Assembly (NCBI RefSeq): GCF_004358205.1
Contig: NZ_SMYO01000002.1
Location: 496,001-560,000, forward strand
DNA: 64,000 nucleotides
Reading direction: 5' to 3'
Source of the DNA: Bacillus salipaludis
Lineage (GTDB): Bacteria; Bacillota; Bacilli; Bacillales_B; DSM-18226
Shown here: positions 61,627 through 64,000 of the stretch, one piece after another
How positions within the stretch are numbered: position 1 is the first letter of the stretch
Layout of the letters: each line of letters starts with the position of its first letter
Program-made: the position numbers and the translations under genes
The notes under the pieces: generated by a model
Seen by the model: the letters and a program-made list of their open reading frames with translations, nothing else
What the model was told of the DNA's origin: nothing
Databases searched by the model: none

Positions 61627-61734
61627 CACATAAACTCCTAAACGTAATATTTGAAGATCTAAGTTTAGTGGGTTGAGATTCTATATTTAATAATTATAAA
61701 CGTTTTTTCGAAAAATAGATTCTGCTTTTGGTTA

Positions 61735-62400
61735 AAAAATGGGAGGTACAAGTGCAAAAGTGGTGGGTAACGTTAAAATACGTTGGGTCCTTGGACCCTG
61801 AAGAGTGGGATTTTACTGAAAATGGTAATTATCCTTTGGAAAGAGACTTATTTTAAGAGAATTACATGGGCGTTTAGTAGTTTTAATAGAGAGTGGAAGA
61901 TAAAAGGAGGGAAGAGGAAGATAAAAGTGCAAAAGTGGCTGATAAATTGATAAAACTGGAAGGTAAAGTGTCAAAACTGGTGGATAACGTTAAAATGTGT
62001 TGATTTCTTGGATCCTGCGGAGTAGGGTTTTACTGAAAATGGAAATTATCTTTTGAAAAGAGACCCATTTTGAGAGAAATAAAAGAGTGTTTAGCAGTTT
62101 TAATAGAGAGTGGAAGATAAAAGAAGGGAAGTGGAAAGTAAAAGCGCAAAAGTGGAAGATAAATTGATAAAACTGGAAGGTAAAGTGTCAAAACTGGTGG
62201 ATAACGTTAAAATGTGTTGATTTCTTGGATCCTGCGGAGTAGGGTTTTACTGAAAATGGAAATTATCTTTTAGAAAGAGACCTATTTTAAGGGAAATACA
62301 TGGATGTTTAGTAGTTTTAATAGAAAGTAGAGGGTAAAAGGTGGGAAGTGGAAGATAAAAGTGCAAAAGTGGCTGATAAAGTTAAAATACATCAGGAAAA
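61735..62400. repeat. ~217-bp tandem repeat array
   Basis: Three units: GGTGGGTAACGTT at 61762, GGTGGATAACGTT at 61979 and again 217 bp later. Each contains TTTTACTGAAAATGG, the core shared with the array at 23075-23555, and GTGGAAGATAAAAG-like segments. It fills most of the 876-nt gap before the next gene; no coding frame is supported. Confidence 0.75.
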
Positions 62401-62502
62401 GAATCATGCATTCATTAATTAAAGCTAAACAGAACACTTGTTTTGTTGTAGAATGAAGACAATGGTGTTTTTAGAAAAATTTAGTTAGAGGTGGATTTTC
62501 GA

Positions 62503-63129
62503 TTGAATGGAACAGCACATGCAGCAATTGGGGCAGCGACAGGTTTTGTTGTTGCCAACACTATACAAACCTCCCCGTCTATGACTCTATTTTTAATAGG
62601 ATTGGGTGGGGTTTCGGGATTAGTCCCCGACCTTGACATTGACGGGAAACTTCGTGAAAAAATTACCTTATCCCATCAGGTGATCCAGCTAGTAGCACAG
62701 TTAATTGGAATTTTGATGATCCTTTATAGCTTTTTTCAGGGTGCAGGGAGAGAAAAATTGCTTGGGATTGGAATCGGCTTGGTGATGATGGTGATATCGG
62801 CGAAGATCAAGCAAAAGCATATGTTAACCCTTACCGGAATCGGTGTACTAGCAGGTGGATTCTCTTTACAGGAAATGTGGTTGATTCTACTGGGGATATA
62901 TATATTAATTGCGTCCTTTGTTCCACATCGCAGCTATACCCATTCTATATTAGGAGTCATTTTCTTCGGAGTGACCGCTTCAAAGTTAGAAGCGTCACTC
63001 GGAATGGACGGTGTTTATTATACGTGCATTCTAGGATACATTAGTCATCTGATTGCTGATTTAAAAATATTGCCATGTAATAGACGGGGCGTTAAATTGT
63101 TTTTGCCTATTTCATCGAAGGAACTATAG
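62503..63129 (+). CDS. YdjM-type membrane-bound metal-dependent hydrolase
   Basis: 208 aa with about five membrane segments, matching the LexA-binding/YdjM family (PF04307). Conserved polar residues are in NGTAHAAIGAATG, GGVSGLVPDLDID, PHRSYTHSILG and GYISHLIAD, the His/Asp pattern of a metal site in the membrane. TTG 62503 is chosen because AGAGGTGG lies 9 nt upstream; a GTG at 62491 falls within that site. Biological role unknown. Confidence 0.85.
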   Translation: MNGTAHAAIGAATGFVVANTIQTSPSMTLFLIGLGGVSGLVPDLDIDGKLREKITLSHQVIQLVAQLIGILMILYSFFQGAGREKLLGIGIGLVMMVISAKIKQKHMLTLTGIGVLAGGFSLQEMWLILLGIYILIASFVPHRSYTHSILGVIFFGVTASKLEASLGMDGVYYTCILGYISHLIADLKILPCNRRGVKLFLPISSKEL

Positions 63130-63268
63130 ATTGTAATTTACCTTGAAAATAATCCTTTCCCACACATCTTTCAAACCTGTTGCATTAAATGTTATTGGTA
63201 CCCAAGAAGAAGGCCGAAAACCGTTCAACTAAAAAGTATGAAGAAAAATAAAAAAGGGGAAAAGGACA

Positions 63269-63973
63269 GTGGGGAGTAGAGAAAAACACAAAGGTAACCA
63301 AGACAATCGTATTCCCAATAGTAAAGAAAAAAATAAAGATAAACACCAAGAAGGCGTTGAGTATGCCTATCCCAGCAGTAAAGAACAATTTAAAGCTAAA
63401 CACCAAGAAGTTATTGAGCGTGCCTATCGCATTCCGATATTTTTAAGTACGACCACACATTTAAATGACAATCAAAGCATGTTTCTAAACCGTCTAATAT
63501 TAGAGATTGAGAATGCTTTGCTTTTTCCGCGTACCTTACCTTTAAGTGAGAGTTACCCGGAATCCATTTTAACGGATATTCGCCGGTTAGTTTCATCAAG
63601 TTATGGAATGTTGGCCATGAACTTTCGTCGATTTCTCGTTGAGGTCGTTGAAACCAATGAAGGACCATCTCCATCGACCCCTCCGTTCTGGGAGGGATCC
63701 GTATATTCACAAGTAGAACCTTCTATGGCTTTTCAATTTGGTCTACCTATATTATTAGTAAGGGAAGATAATACGGACGCCAATAATGGAATTTGGTCAG
63801 GCGGAATTGCCCCGCTCAACACATTTATTGTTTGGGATTCTGAAAATCAAACAGTTGATGAATTTTTTAATACCATTGAGTGGAGAGAAGCCTTTGCCAA
63901 TTGGAGTGCAGAGGTAAGAAATGCTTATTATATTCAGACAGAGCCTAAGTTCAAATACAGATGCGATCGGTAA
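63269..63973 (+). CDS. uncharacterised protein with TIR/deoxyribosyltransferase-like fold
   Basis: 234 aa, GTG start behind AAAAGG. The N-terminal 50 residues hold a direct repeat of about 18 residues (SKEKNKDKHQEGVEYAY, then SKEQFKAKHQEVIERAY). From residue 55 the pattern PIFLSTTTHLNDNQ...SILTDIRRLVSSSYGMLAMNFRR...WEGSVYSQVEPSMAFQFGLPILLVRED looks like nucleotide-processing Rossmann folds of the TIR and nucleoside deoxyribosyltransferase type: beta strand, helix, then a conserved Glu followed by AxxxGLPxLL. This is a fold impression, not a firm assignment. No neighbours explain it; the window ends here. Confidence 0.6.
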   Translation: MGSREKHKGNQDNRIPNSKEKNKDKHQEGVEYAYPSSKEQFKAKHQEVIERAYRIPIFLSTTTHLNDNQSMFLNRLILEIENALLFPRTLPLSESYPESILTDIRRLVSSSYGMLAMNFRRFLVEVVETNEGPSPSTPPFWEGSVYSQVEPSMAFQFGLPILLVREDNTDANNGIWSGGIAPLNTFIVWDSENQTVDEFFNTIEWREAFANWSAEVRNAYYIQTEPKFKYRCDR

Positions 63974-64000
63974 ATTGGTATTTTTACCAAATTGAATATT

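Noticed and set aside
63185..63406. 73-codon minus-strand frame
   Set aside because: Phe-rich translation of an A-rich coding start on the plus strand; no ribosome site.

Overview
The window comes from a low-GC, endospore-forming Firmicute of the Bacillaceae, probably a Bacillus/Neobacillus-type soil organism. Evidence is the phoD-tatA-tatC cluster, two Spo0E-family genes, Spo0A-box-like sites, strong AGGAGG ribosome sites with frequent TTG/GTG starts, and the small YvrJ/DUF2922/DUF1659 cassette. The genus is inference. No rRNA, tRNA, CRISPR array, insertion sequence or prophage was seen.

Layout. 0-10 kb: scattered single genes (VIT1/CCC1 transporter, a small His-rich membrane protein, FAH-family hydrolase, DltE-like SDR, uracil permease, YvrJ/DUF2922/DUF1659, an LCP ligase) separated by long gene-poor stretches with dispersed repeats. 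10-19 kb: a histidine kinase with an extracellular solute-binding domain and its sigma-54 response regulator, next to a sigma-54 promoter driving a TAXI receptor plus a complete ABC importer. 18.8-23 kb: Asp/Glu-racemase-family protein, GlcD/GlcF-type oxidase and an atypical SDR. 23.7-30 kb: phoD-tatA-tatC with Pho boxes, Spo0E-like and AlkD-like genes, small proteins. 30.2-56.8 kb: the most notable region. 56.8-64 kb: small protein, patatin-like lipase, a 1054-aa PAS-GGDEF-EAL-PAS-PAS-histidine kinase, a YdjM-type membrane protein and a TIR/deoxyribosyltransferase-like protein of unknown role.

The 30-57 kb region reads as one sigma-54 regulon for sulfur amino acid catabolism. Eight -24/-12 promoters precede a Spo0E-like gene, a methionine gamma-lyase-like gene, the enhancer-binding regulator itself, a lyase/D-cysteine desulfhydrase/MalY/NhaC operon, thioredoxin reductase-thioredoxin, a TcyABC-type cystine importer, an SQR-DUF1641-CstB-TauE sulfide operon, and a PatB-cysteine dioxygenase-aminotransferase-pyruvate carboxylase operon. 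Several carry paired upstream motifs about two helical turns apart. Together the genes would import and reduce cystine, split cysteine and methionine to 2-oxo acids and sulfide or thiol, remove the reactive enamine (RidA), oxidise sulfide to persulfide and sulfite, export sulfite, and carboxylate the pyruvate. The Spo0E-like gene would tie this to the sporulation phosphorelay.

Intergenic DNA holds at least three repeat families: 42-bp TATCAACAC repeats (five sites, all one orientation), ~195-217-bp tandem units sharing a TTTACTGAAAATGG core (two sites), and GGGACGGTTCT inverted elements that often sit at gene ends.
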